The position numbers and the translations under genes are program-made. Below, one piece after another: positions 5,585 through 5,660 of a stretch of DNA of 5,660 bases; position 1 is the stretch's first letter, and every line of letters starts with the position of its first letter. The stretch spans positions 1 to 5,660 of the forward strand of contig SBGI01000300.1 of the NCBI GenBank assembly GCA_006227015.1, given 5' to 3'. Source of the DNA: Gammaproteobacteria bacterium. GTDB taxonomy: Bacteria > Pseudomonadota > Gammaproteobacteria > Pseudomonadales > Porticoccaceae. The notes under the pieces were generated by a model. It saw only the letters and a program-made list of their open reading frames with translations, was not told where the DNA came from and searched no databases.

Positions 5585-5660
5585 TTGGACATGCCGGATA
5601 GCAACCCTTCCCCAACCCGCTTAACGGCGGTTACGACAAGGAAACCGACGGTCGTCTTTT

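Noticed and set aside
5585..5660. Possible terminator in the right-hand tail: ACGAC at 5633-5637 and GTCGT at 5651-5655 followed by CTTTT, and an imperfect AACCCGC/GCGGTT pair at about 5615-5632.
   Set aside because: The first stem is only five pairs with a 13-base loop and the T run is cut by the window end; the second needs a bulge and has no T run. Neither is enough to call.

Overview
This 5.66-kb window looks like chromosomal DNA from a gammaproteobacterium, probably an aquatic or marine one. The evidence is a long FadE-type acyl-CoA dehydrogenase with its C-terminal extension, and a gene set (DUF2878, chalcone-isomerase-like, DUF3833 lipoprotein, SDR) that recurs in the ChrR/RpoE (ECF11) singlet-oxygen and photo-oxidative stress regulons of Proteobacteria. 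I cannot name the genus from this sequence. No RNA gene, mobile element, CRISPR array or long repeat was seen.

Layout: (1) 1-1035 (+) is the 3' end of fadE, cut by the window edge. (2) 1081-3482 (-) is a tight four-gene operon, read right to left: six-TM DUF2878 membrane protein, exported chalcone-isomerase-like protein, DUF3833 outer-membrane lipoprotein, then an NADP-type short-chain dehydrogenase. The first two genes overlap by 14 bp and the other gaps are 15-16 bp. (3) 3483-3624 is a divergent control region. (4) 3625-5584 (+) holds a small cysteine-rich protein (possibly DUF6482-like), an exported glutathione-peroxidase-family thiol peroxidase and a renalase-like FAD oxidoreductase. (5) 5585-5660 is a short tail with nothing I can call.

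The key observation is in the control region. Two promoter-like elements face away from each other: TGATCC-N16-CGTATT on the + strand (3573-3600) and TGATCT-N16-CGTAAG on the - strand (3558-3531). Both have the form recognised by ECF11/RpoE sigma factors controlled by the zinc anti-sigma ChrR (in Rhodobacter, TGATCC with a downstream TAAGA-type -10). Both have the same 16-bp spacer, and both lie at a sensible distance from the first start codon of their unit.

The inferred picture is one photo-oxidative/singlet-oxygen stress module. The left arm encodes envelope and lipid functions of unknown chemistry, and the right arm encodes peroxide removal in the periplasm and a flavoenzyme that may repair or oxidise aberrant nicotinamide or related substrates. 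The sigma factor and ChrR are not in the window, nor are the cyclopropane-synthase-like methyltransferase, DUF1365 and photolyase genes that often accompany this set. If the model is right, the module is controlled in trans.
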